From contig NZ_ATVR01000036.1 in the NCBI RefSeq assembly GCF_000420825.1, forward strand, positions 1 through 34,031: 34,031 nucleotides of DNA, given 5' to 3'. The stretch comes from Butyrivibrio sp. AE2015 (GTDB lineage Bacteria > Bacillota > Clostridia > Lachnospirales > Lachnospiraceae). Made by a program: the position numbers and the translations under genes. Within the stretch, counting starts at the first letter, position 1. The number at the start of each line of letters is the position of its first letter. This document shows positions 8,151 to 17,301 of the stretch, in pieces. The notes beneath the pieces are model-generated. The model had not been told where the DNA came from and did not search any database. It saw only the letters and a list, made by a program, of their open reading frames with translations.

Positions 8151-8196
8151 AAATATCCTCCTTTGCAGTTTTCCATTACCACATCGGGGGATATTC
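8151..8196 (-). promoter_or_regulatory. SD-sequestering hairpin in the folT leader
   Basis: The folT ribosome binding segment GGAGGATATTT (8151-8161) can pair with GAATATCCCCC (8186-8196), both read on the minus strand, with one internal mismatch and one wobble. This would hide the ribosome binding site and fits a translational output for the THF aptamer. The intervening segment also holds GATGTGG, which can pair with CTACATC just after the aptamer and may form the alternative fold. Confidence 0.6.
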
Positions 8197-8222
8197 AAAG
8201 TTTCAGATATTCCATTGATGTA

Positions 8223-8317
8223 GCAGCGGGATGCGAAACTTAAACCGCGGAAAAATCCTTCGTCCTGATGACAACTCCCTGTTCACCCGGCACTTAACGC
8301 TTAAATTTCTACTCTGC
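8223..8317 (-). promoter_or_regulatory. Tetrahydrofolate (THF) riboswitch upstream of folT
   Basis: On the minus strand the aptamer has outer arms GCAG (8314-8317) and CTGC (8223-8226), the conserved AGTAG next to the first arm, and GCATCCCG next to the second. An inner helix is formed by AAATTTAA with TTTAAGTTT. The core contains GCGTTAAGTG, GGGAGTTGTC, GGACGAA and CCGCGG. These match the class I THF riboswitch, which senses reduced folates and represses folate uptake. It is correctly placed between a good promoter and folT. Confidence 0.9.
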
Positions 8318-8335
8318 ATTTATTATTTGCCATTC

Positions 8336-8364
8336 ATAATACATCATAACATCAGCCAGGTCAA
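8336..8364 (-). promoter_or_regulatory. SigA promoter for the folT riboswitch transcript
   Basis: On the minus strand TTGACC (8359-8364) and TATTAT (8336-8341) are separated by 17 nt. The -35 box begins only 7 nt after the stop of the giant gene, so folT has its own transcript even though it lies directly downstream of it. Confidence 0.8.
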
Positions 8365-8371
8365 AGGTTTT

Positions 8372-11300
8372 TTAACGTTTCATCTTAAATGCATTATAAA
8401 GCTGCTCAACAGCTCCCGGTGATGTATTACCTATCAGATGACTAAGTCCCATTACACTCATGACAGTGATTGCCATCACTTTTGACTGTCCCATAGGATT
8501 AAACTCACTGGCACTGAATATGATTGATTGAGCCATTGACATACCGGTATTTGCTACAAGCTCTGATGTATCTTCATATCCCTTGGCTTGGGATATCATA
8601 CTGATAAGATCTGTTGAGGCAGTCTTTGGATCAGTTTCTTTATTAAACTCATTTAGGAGTTTTGTTTTTCCCACATTTATATATCCGTTCCTGATCTTCT
8701 CAACTTCTCTCTTTCCTGCATCGGTCTGAGTGTAATATTCCTTAAGCGCGTTTTTATCAGTAAGTACGCGGATTGCAAACATAGCAAAGGCAAGTCCACA
8801 ATTGACCGCTTTGGAAATCATGCCATCTGTAAATCCGGATATATCAACAGCAGCACTGATAATCCTTGTCGCAACTTTTATGGTAGTCATACCAAGTCCC
8901 ATTTTCTGCATAGTCTTACTAATATTCATGGAAAGATCCGCCATTCCCTGGTTTTTATCTGCAGCGTTCCTGGCTTTCTTCAGCTGGCCTTCATCAAGTC
9001 TTCCATTTGTTTTAGCATTCTCAAGTTTGCCTATATCAATAGTCTTAAAGTTTTCACTTTGCTTTTTTGTCTGATCAATAGCACTGATATTAGAGGCATA
9101 GCTTGCAATGTTCATAACATCATCAGCCGCCTTTTTTACAAGGTTTACACTTCTCATAGCACTATCGATTCGAAGCTGTGTACTCTTTTTGAAAGCATTT
9201 ACAGCCTTCGCGTATTTAGTTATTTTTTTTGCACTTACTCCAACTCTCCCTGCTATTTTATCGAAGGTTTCAGTCACATAGTTATCAACTGCATCCTTCA
9301 TCGTTTTAAGCTTATCAGTAGCATTAGGGTCTAACTTACCTTTAAACAGCTTGTCATTGGCAAACTTGTATGCAGCTTTTTCAACTGAGTATTCCATAAG
9401 ACGGACAAACTCTCGTACCTTTTTGATAGGTATCTTATTTAGTGCCATATCATGAATTTTTTTAACACTCTCGTAGGTACTTTTTACGCTATCATAAGTA
9501 TCGTACGCGTTTTTAATGTCGTCTCTTATATCTCCCTTATTTGAATCCAATACAACGCCCTTTGCGTTTTTCTCGACAATATTTTTCATGTCAGGATTCA
9601 CATGTTTCTTATCTGTCAAAAGTTTCGATTCACCAAAGACTTTATCCAGCAGTAAATACTCATTTGTAAAACTCTTGAGCTTATCTACTATCGCAGTTAC
9701 TGAGTTATTTTCAAAAATAATTGAATCGATTTGTTCCTGCAGTTTTATGTAGCACTCAGTGCTATTTTTTTCAAGAGTTTTGACGTCGTGCTTAACCTCA
9801 TTCAAATTCTTGCCAAGCTTATTAACTCCACTTACTATGTAACCTGAATCAGCAAAGCCTATAGCTTTAGATACACTTCCCAAAGTCTTTATGCTTTTAC
9901 AAAGCTTATCTAATTGCTTGCCGGTAGAATTAATTGGCGAAATGCCTACAGTTTTAGCCGTGGATAAACCATTGAAAGAAATAAGCCTCGCCCATTGATT
10001 ACCTGTCCTATGGAAGTTCCGACGCAAAAATCCATAGTTCATTTTTATCCTGCCATTTTTATAAAGTTCTCCTGCACCTCGATAAAGAAGGGCATTTCCT
10101 TCAGTAATCTCAAGCTCCTCTGTTGCTCTGTTTACAAAGTTCAGTGCCCTCTTAAAAAGCTTCCAGTCTATGGCAGTAGATCTTTTCATAAACAGATTTC
10201 GCTCAAAAGAAAAAATATCATTTATATTTTTTTCTTTTGTGAGCCTTACCCTGTCTGAAATCTGTGTAGTGTAAAGAGCTTCCATGGCCCTGTAGTATTC
10301 ATCGTTCTCAAGGGACAAACCAATGTTATCTTCAAGATTTGCTTCAATATACTGATCAATCAGCTTGTCACGGGCAGCAGGATCCACATAATTCCTGTCT
10401 TTTAAATTAAACAGGTTACTTTTGTAATTCTTTTTGGAGATATCAAGAATTCCTCTGTTACAAAGAGCCTTAAAGAACAAGATCTTTTGCTGGTCTGTTA
10501 GAGAATAATATCCCGCAAGGGCATTATCAATATCTTTTCTATTTCCATCACTATTGTCTTTTTCAGCATGTTCTTTTACAAGGTCTTCAAAATTCTGAAG
10601 CTTAAAATCGGCTTTATTTGAATATTTTTGCTTTAATTTCTCATTTCTTTCAAATGCTTTTTCATTACCTGCATACTTTATAAGCTCGCCATGGTTCTTA
10701 AGGGCCTGTATACCGGTCTTCTTTTCCATGATCTCATCAATAAATTTAAAGGCATTCTCAATGAGCTCCCAGTCCACTGTTGTATCTCTATTTAAAGAGT
10801 TTTTCTTAAAGCAGTCTTTTGTCAGGTCTTTTCCACTAAAATTCTTATCATCTCTTAGCTGAAAACTTAGCACAGTTGTAAAAGCCTTAAAGCAGGATTC
10901 ACTGTCATCAAAGCCTGCCAGAACATCAGCACTGATATCAGGATCTCCTGATAAAGTTTCCAAAAGAGCATCTCTTTTATTTTGATCTACGTATAAAGGC
11001 GCCCCATCAGTCTTAATGCAGCTCTTATCTATGGCAGTTCTGTCCTGAAGGATTCGAACAAATATCTTTAGATCACCATCGCTCATTTCTTTAAAGCGCT
11101 TTATGATCCTGTTCATCCTTCTGTTTAGGGCAATTGATTCATCTATAGCGCCTGCCTGTGCAAATCCAACTAAAGGTCCAAGATAAAACTTATCTTTAGA
11201 AGCTTTTAATGCTTTTTGCAAAATAGCTTTTTTACTAAGTTTATCCTTTACTGCAAAATCAATAAGTCTTCTCTTTAAATCAGTGACAGTCAGAGTCCTG

Positions 11301-14300
11301 CCTCTTAAGGCATCAATATGGGCAAGCTGTTTTTTACCAAACTTCGTATATGCACTAAAAACAGAAGCGTAGCTGTCTGATATACGCTCAACATCCTTTT
11401 CGCCATAAATACTCTTTTGTTCTGATATTTTCATGGCAAATTTCATCGCTTTATCATATGCAGCCTCTGAAATCTTAAAGTCTGATAAGCCTACTCCTGA
11501 AATACCAAAGTCCAAAAGCTTATTTAAAGCCTCTCTGTAGTTGATATCAAAATGATATTCCTGTCCGCTTACATATTTTTCCAGCTCCGCCTGAATTGCA
11601 GTAAGCTTTTTGTTCTTTTTCTCCGTTGCCTCAGTAAGAGCCATAGTTCCTTCTGTTCCGAGGCCTATCGCACTACTATCAAGGAACATAAGACCAATAG
11701 CAAAAAGCTTTTTTTGCTCATCATCAAGAGCATCATACTTATTTGCCTTGCCTTTGAAAAGATACAGATTTGCTCTGATAAGACTTGCAATAGCTTTCTC
11801 ATCAGCAGTGTCATCTGTAAGGGCTGTCTGCTCCTTCTGTATGAAATCAGAACTAGTGACTGCATTTGACTGTGAATATAGATTATTTCTGTATTCTTTT
11901 TTTCTGAATAATTCCAGTCTGTTTTTCCAAAATTCAGCACTGAACTCGTGATCACTATTAAGTTCATTGACCACATCTTCCATGAAATACTGTCGAAGAG
12001 AGAACATAAGCCTGTCAACATAGCTCTGTGGCAGACTAAAATTCTTATTTTGCATAGCCGGATCAGCGCTCTCTTTATATATATCAATAAAACCTGGGCG
12101 AATCACCTCCATTACTTTCTTCCAATAATCTATGTAGGCTGCGCTCTTATCAATGATCTCTCCAATATGCTTCGAATTCTCTTCAAGATCAGCATCTGTC
12201 CCTTTTACTGTCTTGTTATTCTCATCACGACCACCCATGCCGGTAATGAGCATAGTTCTGAGATTCTTTCGAATCTCATCTATTTCCTGCTGCAATGATG
12301 GATCATCTGATTCTATTTTCTCAAGTTTTTGAAGCTTCTTGTAATTATTCCTGAAAATCTTTAATTCCTTACTCTTTCTTATTTCCTGAGTGTTAAGATT
12401 TTCCGGCTTATCAAACCATTTATTAATAAGATCTGAGTTACCATAACATTTTACGATAAACATCAGAACTTCTTCTTCGCCCATCCCCCTATCATTCACC
12501 TGATCAGTCTTTAGCAGGTCATACAATCTTCTCATAACAAGGGCATGGTTAAAAAGAGCTTCTGAATTTCCATAGGTATCTGTAATACCAGGAATAATCC
12601 CGCCTGCAGCACCTCTCTCTATAAGCGCATCCTTAAGAACCTGTGGGAGGTCAAGCTCATCACAGTATTTGTCCACTCTTCCGCGCATTTTATCAATACG
12701 GGACTCATCAATAGTAATTGCCTTTTGTCCCTTACCGGTAACTCTTACTAAAGTCTTTCCCTGCCTTATCTCATTCAATACGTAATCATTGATCTTTAGG
12801 AATTTCAGTCTCTCAAGTCTTCCATTTTCTTTCTTGGTGCTGATATCTTCTATAACCTCCTGGTCGTTATCATCTACTTCAGAATCCATGAAAGTCTTGA
12901 TGTTATTTAGAATTTCAGCTTCGTTTGGTGTACTTTGTAATCTTTTTTTCAGCTCATCAAATTTTCTGCTCACAAAGTCCTTACAGGATTTTTTATTTGT
13001 AATTTCCTGAAAATCCTCGATTTTTTCGACCTTAGCATATAATTCCTGCATAACTGAAAGCTTTAAAAGTCTTGCTTCATTGCTATTTAGTTTTTCTTTC
13101 TCAAGCTTTTTATCTATCTGTTTTGAGGCCAGCTTAATTGCACTATTTACGCTGATGCCGCCTTTTGCAGAAAGCTTAAATAATTTACTCTGAAAATCAT
13201 CAAGCTGTTTTGCATAAAAATCAGAGTCTCCTTTCAGAGTCCCTTCATAAATTCCTCTTATAAACATGTGGGCATATATTTGCCTTGCAGCCCCGGATAT
13301 TACATATTTTGTTTTTCCTTTATACGCGGAATCGTGTTTACCAGCCTTATTGCATCCCATTAGGAAATCAGAAAGTTTCCCATCCAATGTATCTTCAATA
13401 AAGCTTCTAAAAGATTCCTCTCCTTTCAATAGCTCCGCATAAACTTCAGGAATATTGATGATAAAAGGCACAAATTCCTTATACTTTTCGCCATCATAAT
13501 TCTCAAGGGCCTTTACACCTTTTTCATAAATATTCCTTGCTTCTTTTACCTCTTTTTGATTATCAATATCCTTAATGCCCGCGCCTAGAGCTTTTATCTG
13601 TAAAAGAGCTTCTTCAAAGCTTATTACTCCAAATCTCTCAATATTTCTTCTTTTAGCTACAAGTTTCGTATCAGGGCTCATATCTTCAGTAATATCTGTA
13701 AGTCCTGACATGAACCACTTAAATTTTTGATAATATGACTCTAATTCATTTTCATTAACGCCGCCTGATAAAAGAACTTCCTTTAACTGGTCTTTTCTAT
13801 TTTCAAACCTGCTGTTTTCCAGTTTTTCCTGTTCTATCAGGTCATCATTTTTGTTCTTATAGGCCATACTATAAGGGCGGTATGGAAGATAAGTGTTTTT
13901 CCCATCTCCCGATAGATGAACCAGGAATTTTTTATCCAGCTTATCACCCAGATCATCTAAGCGCTTCTGCTCAATACTTATCTTTTTTAGCATATAAGGA
14001 AGCTTGCCCTCATCATCCCAACACTTATTTTCTCTGTATTCTCTAAGAGAATACTTCTTTCCATTTTCTTTGCGTGAAATAATAGCATATAGCTCAAGCT
14101 TAAAATCACCACTTGCAAAAGCGGAATTACTGATTGCCTTTTCTTCGATTTCCGACCATTGACTTTTAGTAAGAAGCCGCCCTTTTTTCTCCATAAGCTT
14201 GTGGGCAGATTCCCTGTTCTTATGTATCCTTTCAGCGATCTTTTTTCCGTCACTTTTCCAATCGATATCATCAGCATTTAAAAGCATGTTCGGGGCTGAA

Positions 14301-15715
14301 TGCGTCAGAGCATTAAGCAAAACATCTCTATAGCTTTCCTCAAGTCCAAAGTCGTCCAAGAGCTTTCGAAGGCGCCTTTCAACTCTGTACTCATCCGGAG
14401 AAACATATTGCAGCATCTCCAAAAAAATGTCTGTCTGGGCAAGGACCTGATCCCTTGTTCCAAACACTCTAAAAGAACCGAGGTGCTCATAGAGCTTTTC
14501 TCTCACCCTATCCCTTGTAGCATCAGAGCACCTCTTTTTAAGTTGCTGCTCTATATAATCATCAGTATCTTTCGTATGATCTTTAAAAGTGTCAAGCAAG
14601 TCCTTAAACTGCTCATCACTTTCAGCCGTTATCATCATCTCCATCGCCAAGTAGCGGTAAGCATTTGCTGACTCTTTTGATATCTTTAGAGCTCCAAATA
14701 TCACCTCACGTCTTTTATCGTATTTTTCAATAATCTCACTGCTGGCTGTCATATAATTGTCACATATCGCATCAACTTTTTTTATAAATTCCTGAGGCTT
14801 TAAGAAAAAATCCTCTTCATTTGTTTCCATCTCTATATGATCACTTAACTCTTCTCTAACCCAAGGCATACCAAGGGTAATATCTTTCCTTTTATCAAGG
14901 ATCAGCGGAAAAGCAATCTTATTTGCAAGAAGACGATTATTTTTATCCTCCAAAAAAGCGATTAAATTGTTCTTATCATCTTCAGTAGTAAGTTTTTTAC
15001 CTTCCACAAGCTTTGAAATATATGCAGTGTAATCATTCAGAGCCCAGTTTTCCAAAGATTTATCAAGTTGCTCCTTAGGAAGGTTTGAGTCAAGTAATCC
15101 TGTTTCTATTAGTTTATTGACATCTGCCGCCAAAGCATTGACTCCATAAGCTTTTTCAGCATCCTCCATTTCTTGCTGTGTATAGCCGTTACTCTTGTAT
15201 TCGATCAAACGGGCTTCTTTTTCATTGAGAGCACTTGCTTTTTCCTCAACCAGCCTTTCCATCTCATTGAAAATGCTCTTTATTCTGAGGGCAATCTGAT
15301 ACCTGCGTTCTCCCTTATCAAACATGTGATATCCGGAATGTGAAAATAAATATCTGTTGACAGCCTCTTTTGACCTATAAAACGTGTCAAAGAAAGACGC
15401 CCTGGTCTGACCAAGCTCTCTGTCATCATAAACTCCCTTTGAAGCAGCCAGTTTGATCAATTTATCAACTTCATCTGTCATCCGAGAAAAAGTCTCCGAC
15501 TTGCTGCCTTTTTCATTAAGCAGCTGATTCCGAAGTTCAGACAGATTCATCAGATCATATTTTGCTTTTTTAGATCCCTTTATATTTGTAATTGATGTAG
15601 TCTTATTAAAAGAATTAACTACATCCCAGGCCTCATCCTGATGCCTGTTATACAATTCCTCTGTTAGCTCTATATTGAAAACTTTTCGCTGATCATTTAA
15701 ATATTCGTTTGGCAT
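8372..15715 (-). CDS. Giant intracellular repeat protein of unknown function, 2447 aa
   Basis: I do not recognise this protein. It opens with MPNEYLNDQRKVF and has no signal peptide, and most of it is rich in Lys, Glu and Asp with a helical, coiled-coil-like character. Degenerate repeats of about 200 residues occur between about 1325 and 1900. First-motif copies are at D1331 (DDEQKKLFAIG), S1545 (SDGDLKIFVRI) and T1740 (TDQQKILFFKA). A DW motif followed by an amphipathic helix recurs at 1648 (VDWELI) and 1850 (IDWKLF), with a weaker match near 1420. The last 250 residues hold Gly/Ala-rich hydrophobic stretches (AVNCGLAFAMFAIRVL; SKVMAITVMSVMGLSHLIG) that could touch or enter a membrane. GGAGAC precedes the ATG. 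It lies 58 nt after a 307-residue partner and is probably co-transcribed with it. The reading frame is intact throughout. Confidence 0.93.
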   Translation of the reverse strand: MPNEYLNDQRKVFNIELTEELYNRHQDEAWDVVNSFNKTTSITNIKGSKKAKYDLMNLSELRNQLLNEKGSKSETFSRMTDEVDKLIKLAASKGVYDDRELGQTRASFFDTFYRSKEAVNRYLFSHSGYHMFDKGERRYQIALRIKSIFNEMERLVEEKASALNEKEARLIEYKSNGYTQQEMEDAEKAYGVNALAADVNKLIETGLLDSNLPKEQLDKSLENWALNDYTAYISKLVEGKKLTTEDDKNNLIAFLEDKNNRLLANKIAFPLILDKRKDITLGMPWVREELSDHIEMETNEEDFFLKPQEFIKKVDAICDNYMTASSEIIEKYDKRREVIFGALKISKESANAYRYLAMEMMITAESDEQFKDLLDTFKDHTKDTDDYIEQQLKKRCSDATRDRVREKLYEHLGSFRVFGTRDQVLAQTDIFLEMLQYVSPDEYRVERRLRKLLDDFGLEESYRDVLLNALTHSAPNMLLNADDIDWKSDGKKIAERIHKNRESAHKLMEKKGRLLTKSQWSEIEEKAISNSAFASGDFKLELYAIISRKENGKKYSLREYRENKCWDDEGKLPYMLKKISIEQKRLDDLGDKLDKKFLVHLSGDGKNTYLPYRPYSMAYKNKNDDLIEQEKLENSRFENRKDQLKEVLLSGGVNENELESYYQKFKWFMSGLTDITEDMSPDTKLVAKRRNIERFGVISFEEALLQIKALGAGIKDIDNQKEVKEARNIYEKGVKALENYDGEKYKEFVPFIINIPEVYAELLKGEESFRSFIEDTLDGKLSDFLMGCNKAGKHDSAYKGKTKYVISGAARQIYAHMFIRGIYEGTLKGDSDFYAKQLDDFQSKLFKLSAKGGISVNSAIKLASKQIDKKLEKEKLNSNEARLLKLSVMQELYAKVEKIEDFQEITNKKSCKDFVSRKFDELKKRLQSTPNEAEILNNIKTFMDSEVDDNDQEVIEDISTKKENGRLERLKFLKINDYVLNEIRQGKTLVRVTGKGQKAITIDESRIDKMRGRVDKYCDELDLPQVLKDALIERGAAGGIIPGITDTYGNSEALFNHALVMRRLYDLLKTDQVNDRGMGEEEVLMFIVKCYGNSDLINKWFDKPENLNTQEIRKSKELKIFRNNYKKLQKLEKIESDDPSLQQEIDEIRKNLRTMLITGMGGRDENNKTVKGTDADLEENSKHIGEIIDKSAAYIDYWKKVMEVIRPGFIDIYKESADPAMQNKNFSLPQSYVDRLMFSLRQYFMEDVVNELNSDHEFSAEFWKNRLELFRKKEYRNNLYSQSNAVTSSDFIQKEQTALTDDTADEKAIASLIRANLYLFKGKANKYDALDDEQKKLFAIGLMFLDSSAIGLGTEGTMALTEATEKKNKKLTAIQAELEKYVSGQEYHFDINYREALNKLLDFGISGVGLSDFKISEAAYDKAMKFAMKISEQKSIYGEKDVERISDSYASVFSAYTKFGKKQLAHIDALRGRTLTVTDLKRRLIDFAVKDKLSKKAILQKALKASKDKFYLGPLVGFAQAGAIDESIALNRRMNRIIKRFKEMSDGDLKIFVRILQDRTAIDKSCIKTDGAPLYVDQNKRDALLETLSGDPDISADVLAGFDDSESCFKAFTTVLSFQLRDDKNFSGKDLTKDCFKKNSLNRDTTVDWELIENAFKFIDEIMEKKTGIQALKNHGELIKYAGNEKAFERNEKLKQKYSNKADFKLQNFEDLVKEHAEKDNSDGNRKDIDNALAGYYSLTDQQKILFFKALCNRGILDISKKNYKSNLFNLKDRNYVDPAARDKLIDQYIEANLEDNIGLSLENDEYYRAMEALYTTQISDRVRLTKEKNINDIFSFERNLFMKRSTAIDWKLFKRALNFVNRATEELEITEGNALLYRGAGELYKNGRIKMNYGFLRRNFHRTGNQWARLISFNGLSTAKTVGISPINSTGKQLDKLCKSIKTLGSVSKAIGFADSGYIVSGVNKLGKNLNEVKHDVKTLEKNSTECYIKLQEQIDSIIFENNSVTAIVDKLKSFTNEYLLLDKVFGESKLLTDKKHVNPDMKNIVEKNAKGVVLDSNKGDIRDDIKNAYDTYDSVKSTYESVKKIHDMALNKIPIKKVREFVRLMEYSVEKAAYKFANDKLFKGKLDPNATDKLKTMKDAVDNYVTETFDKIAGRVGVSAKKITKYAKAVNAFKKSTQLRIDSAMRSVNLVKKAADDVMNIASYASNISAIDQTKKQSENFKTIDIGKLENAKTNGRLDEGQLKKARNAADKNQGMADLSMNISKTMQKMGLGMTTIKVATRIISAAVDISGFTDGMISKAVNCGLAFAMFAIRVLTDKNALKEYYTQTDAGKREVEKIRNGYINVGKTKLLNEFNKETDPKTASTDLISMISQAKGYEDTSELVANTGMSMAQSIIFSASEFNPMGQSKVMAITVMSVMGLSHLIGNTSPGAVEQLYNAFKMKR
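10016..11743 (-). repeat. Protein-level degenerate repeats within the giant gene
   Basis: This segment encodes residues of about 1325-1900. Three units share D-x4-[IL]-F near their start (residues 1331, 1545 and 1740; spacing 214 and 195). Two share [TS]-[TA]-[VI]-D-W then an amphipathic helix containing A-[FL]-[KN]-F (residues 1648 and 1850), with YDKAMKF near 1420 as the weaker third copy. There is no matching DNA-level repeat, so the duplications are old. Confidence 0.55.
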
Positions 15716-15773
15716 TTTTATGTCTCCAAAATTTTTATATCCAAAAGTGTCAAAAAGTTCTTACAGATGCAGA

Positions 15774-16697
15774 TCAATACTCTTCAAAATCTTCATCCCA
15801 TTCTTCTTCGTTATAAAATCTTGTATCAATCTCTTTGCTTTCTGGAAGCTGCTCTTTTCTCATTCCCTCATATACTTTTTCGCCTGTTTTTTTAGGAAAC
15901 AATATCTGACATAAAGAAAGTGATCGCTCATCATGACGATCAATTAGAAACTCCGTTGAAAGATCATATTTAGCCTCTGCCAATAGAACAGTTTTTTTCA
16001 TAATATGAATAAGTGTGTTCGGATCCTTATCATGACTGTGAAGAAGGTCCAGCTCTATTTTTCCTGATGGTTTTTCATGAACCAGAACTATTGCATATAC
16101 TTCTTCATCATCCTCGTAATAACAGGAAACATCATTATCAAAGAATTCCCTTGGCAGGAATAAAAGGTCATCACATATTCCGTGGTTGCCCTCAAATTCA
16201 AGTTCTGCGATCATGCTGCTAAAAAATCTGTCTTCCGCCTGAGAAAGAGGTTTTATATTATCGTATTGACCATCGCCGTGCTTTAAAAGCCTCTTGATGA
16301 TTTCTGAAAGAGACACACTGATAACAGAACTTTCCTTTTCTTCCAAGGAAAACCCTGCCTTTTTAAGCGCATTTATTTCAACACCGCCAAGTGTATTGGG
16401 AAGAGAATAATATGAAGAGCCACACTCTGCTAAAAGAGCAGATTCCGTATATTCATCCATAAGAACATTAGCGCTTTCTTCATCCAACGCTTTCATAAAT
16501 AAAATATGGCTCTTTATATCAAGTTCATCATCGCCTTGCTTAAGCTCCCATACTATCCCGGCAGACGGGGCATCTTCTCCCTCTTTAACACAAACAAAAC
16601 CGCAGGTAAACTCTCTTTCAATGCATTCAGCAATATCAACTGGAAGAAAATCCAAATAATCATATACATTTTCCTTAGTAAGGCCCGTTATCTGCAT
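15774..16697 (-). CDS. Acidic partner of the giant protein, possible GNAT-like fold, 307 aa
   Basis: No confident family. The layout suggests two related alpha/beta halves. In the first, FVCVKEGEDAPSAGIVWEL (33-51) resembles the central beta strands of a GNAT acyltransferase, and GGVEINALKKAGFSLEE (104-120) the late helix and strand. In the second, EEVYAIVLVHEKPSGKIELDLLHS is similar in pattern. The acetyl-CoA loop (Q/RxxGxG/A) is not seen, so enzymatic activity is doubtful. The C-terminus is strongly acidic (EEEWDEDFEEY). The start at 16697 follows GGAGAG at good spacing; the longer ORF from 16757 has a hydrophobic N-terminus without such support. It precedes the giant gene by 58 nt, which suggests that they form one unit. 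Confidence 0.82.
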   Translation of the reverse strand: MQITGLTKENVYDYLDFLPVDIAECIEREFTCGFVCVKEGEDAPSAGIVWELKQGDDELDIKSHILFMKALDEESANVLMDEYTESALLAECGSSYYSLPNTLGGVEINALKKAGFSLEEKESSVISVSLSEIIKRLLKHGDGQYDNIKPLSQAEDRFFSSMIAELEFEGNHGICDDLLFLPREFFDNDVSCYYEDDEEVYAIVLVHEKPSGKIELDLLHSHDKDPNTLIHIMKKTVLLAEAKYDLSTEFLIDRHDERSLSLCQILFPKKTGEKVYEGMRKEQLPESKEIDTRFYNEEEWDEDFEEY

Positions 16698-16904
16698 GAA
16701 TACTCTCCTTCTCACTATCAAGAATATAATGACTGCAAAACAATTAATAATGCGCATAGAAACTCATAATTATTATACTTTGTAAAGCGAATGCATATCA
16801 TCGCTATACGGTTAATTTTTTCTTAATAAAGAATAAAGAAACGAAGTGATACTTTCTATATGCGTAAGTAATTGACTACGCACGCCACCAGCCAATAAAT
16901 CACA

Positions 16905-16936
16905 AAAGCGGAAATGCCAATCAGCATTTCCGCTTT
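16905..16936 (-). terminator. Terminator after the 87-aa gene
   Basis: A perfect 13-bp inverted repeat (arms 16905-16917 and 16924-16936, 6-nt loop) lies 11 nt after the stop of the 16948-17211 gene. Only a short T-run follows. Between it and the next gene start (16697) I see A+T-rich DNA with a possible TATAAT near 16775 but no convincing -35 box. Confidence 0.7.
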
Positions 16937-16947
16937 AATCATTCTTT

Positions 16948-17211
16948 CTAATTGTGCGTGAACCACTCATTTTCTTTGTAGCTAAAATACTCATACATTA
17001 ATTCATCAACAAATTCTGCATCTTGTGGTTCAACACATATTTCTTCATTTTCCAGCACACCAATAATGATATATCCTTCATCTTTAAGAATACTTAGGAC
17101 GGATTGTTCTTCGTTTTGTAATTCTTCCATCCTCTTTGCCACCTTTTGCTGCTGATCTTTATTTTTTACAAGCATTGATATAAGAAAGGCATCTTTATCA
17201 TGTTGTTTCAT
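16948..17211 (-). CDS. Small acidic helical protein, 87 aa, unknown function
   Basis: No family recognised. It has a basic, Gln-rich helix at residues 14-38 (NKDQQQKVAKRMEEL), then a compact acidic region with IIIGVLENEEICVEPQDAEF and a tyrosine-rich end. There is no signal peptide or membrane segment. The best ribosome binding site, AGGAGG at 17226-17231, is 14 nt from this ATG, longer than usual. The same site is 7 nt from an ATG in another frame that opens a 6-codon ORF ending inside this gene. The gene is alone between a copy of the predicted ECF promoter element and a terminator, so it is a predicted single-gene member of the regulon. Confidence 0.8.
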   Translation of the reverse strand: MKQHDKDAFLISMLVKNKDQQQKVAKRMEELQNEEQSVLSILKDEGYIIIGVLENEEICVEPQDAEFVDELMYEYFSYKENEWFTHN

Positions 17212-17218
17212 AGAGCAT
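17198..17218 (-). CDS. Possible 6-codon overlapping leader ORF (MLYETT)
   Basis: ATG at 17218 lies exactly 7 nt from AGGAGG and is followed by five sense codons and TGA at 17198-17200. Its stop lies past the start of the 87-aa gene (17211), so the two frames overlap. It may feed ribosomes into the main gene or simply be chance. Confidence 0.25.
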   Translation of the reverse strand: MLYETT

Positions 17219-17230
17219 ACAATAACCTCC

Positions 17231-17275
17231 TTTCTGTAATAAGATGTTTTTCTTGTTCTATTCTTATTACAGAAA
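17231..17275. repeat. 14-bp inverted repeat over the promoter before the 87-aa gene
   Basis: Perfect arms lie at 17231-17244 and 17262-17275 (TTTCTGTAATAAGA and its complement), with a 17-nt spacer. The right arm contains the -10 part of the ECF-like element on the minus strand. The left arm is therefore an inverted copy of the -10 region in the early transcribed region. Confidence 0.75.
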
Positions 17276-17293
17276 GATCTGCATTCAGGTTTT
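17256..17293 (-). promoter_or_regulatory. Predicted ECF sigma promoter, copy 4
   Basis: Read on the minus strand: AAAACCT (17287-17293), 16 nt, then GTAATAAGAATAGAA (17256-17270). The same element with identical spacing stands before three other transcription units here. It lies 45 nt upstream of the 87-aa gene start. Confidence 0.7.
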
Positions 17294-17301
17294 ACTCTTT
17301 T

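Noticed and set aside
8349..8371. A further AAAACCT on the minus strand next to the folT promoter
   Set aside because: The base run 16 nt downstream is TATGA, not GTAAT, and the stretch overlaps a good SigA -35 box (TTGACC). It is not a fifth copy of the ECF element.
8372..15715. Giant protein as a polymorphic toxin or secreted adhesin
   Set aside because: There is no export signal, no wall-anchor motif, no recognisable toxin domain at the C-terminus and no immunity-like gene immediately downstream. Unknown function is the honest label.
16750..16800. TATAAT near 16775 as a promoter for the 307-aa gene
   Set aside because: The hexamer is good, but no -35 box matches at 16-18 nt and no extended -10 TG is present, so it was not listed as a feature.
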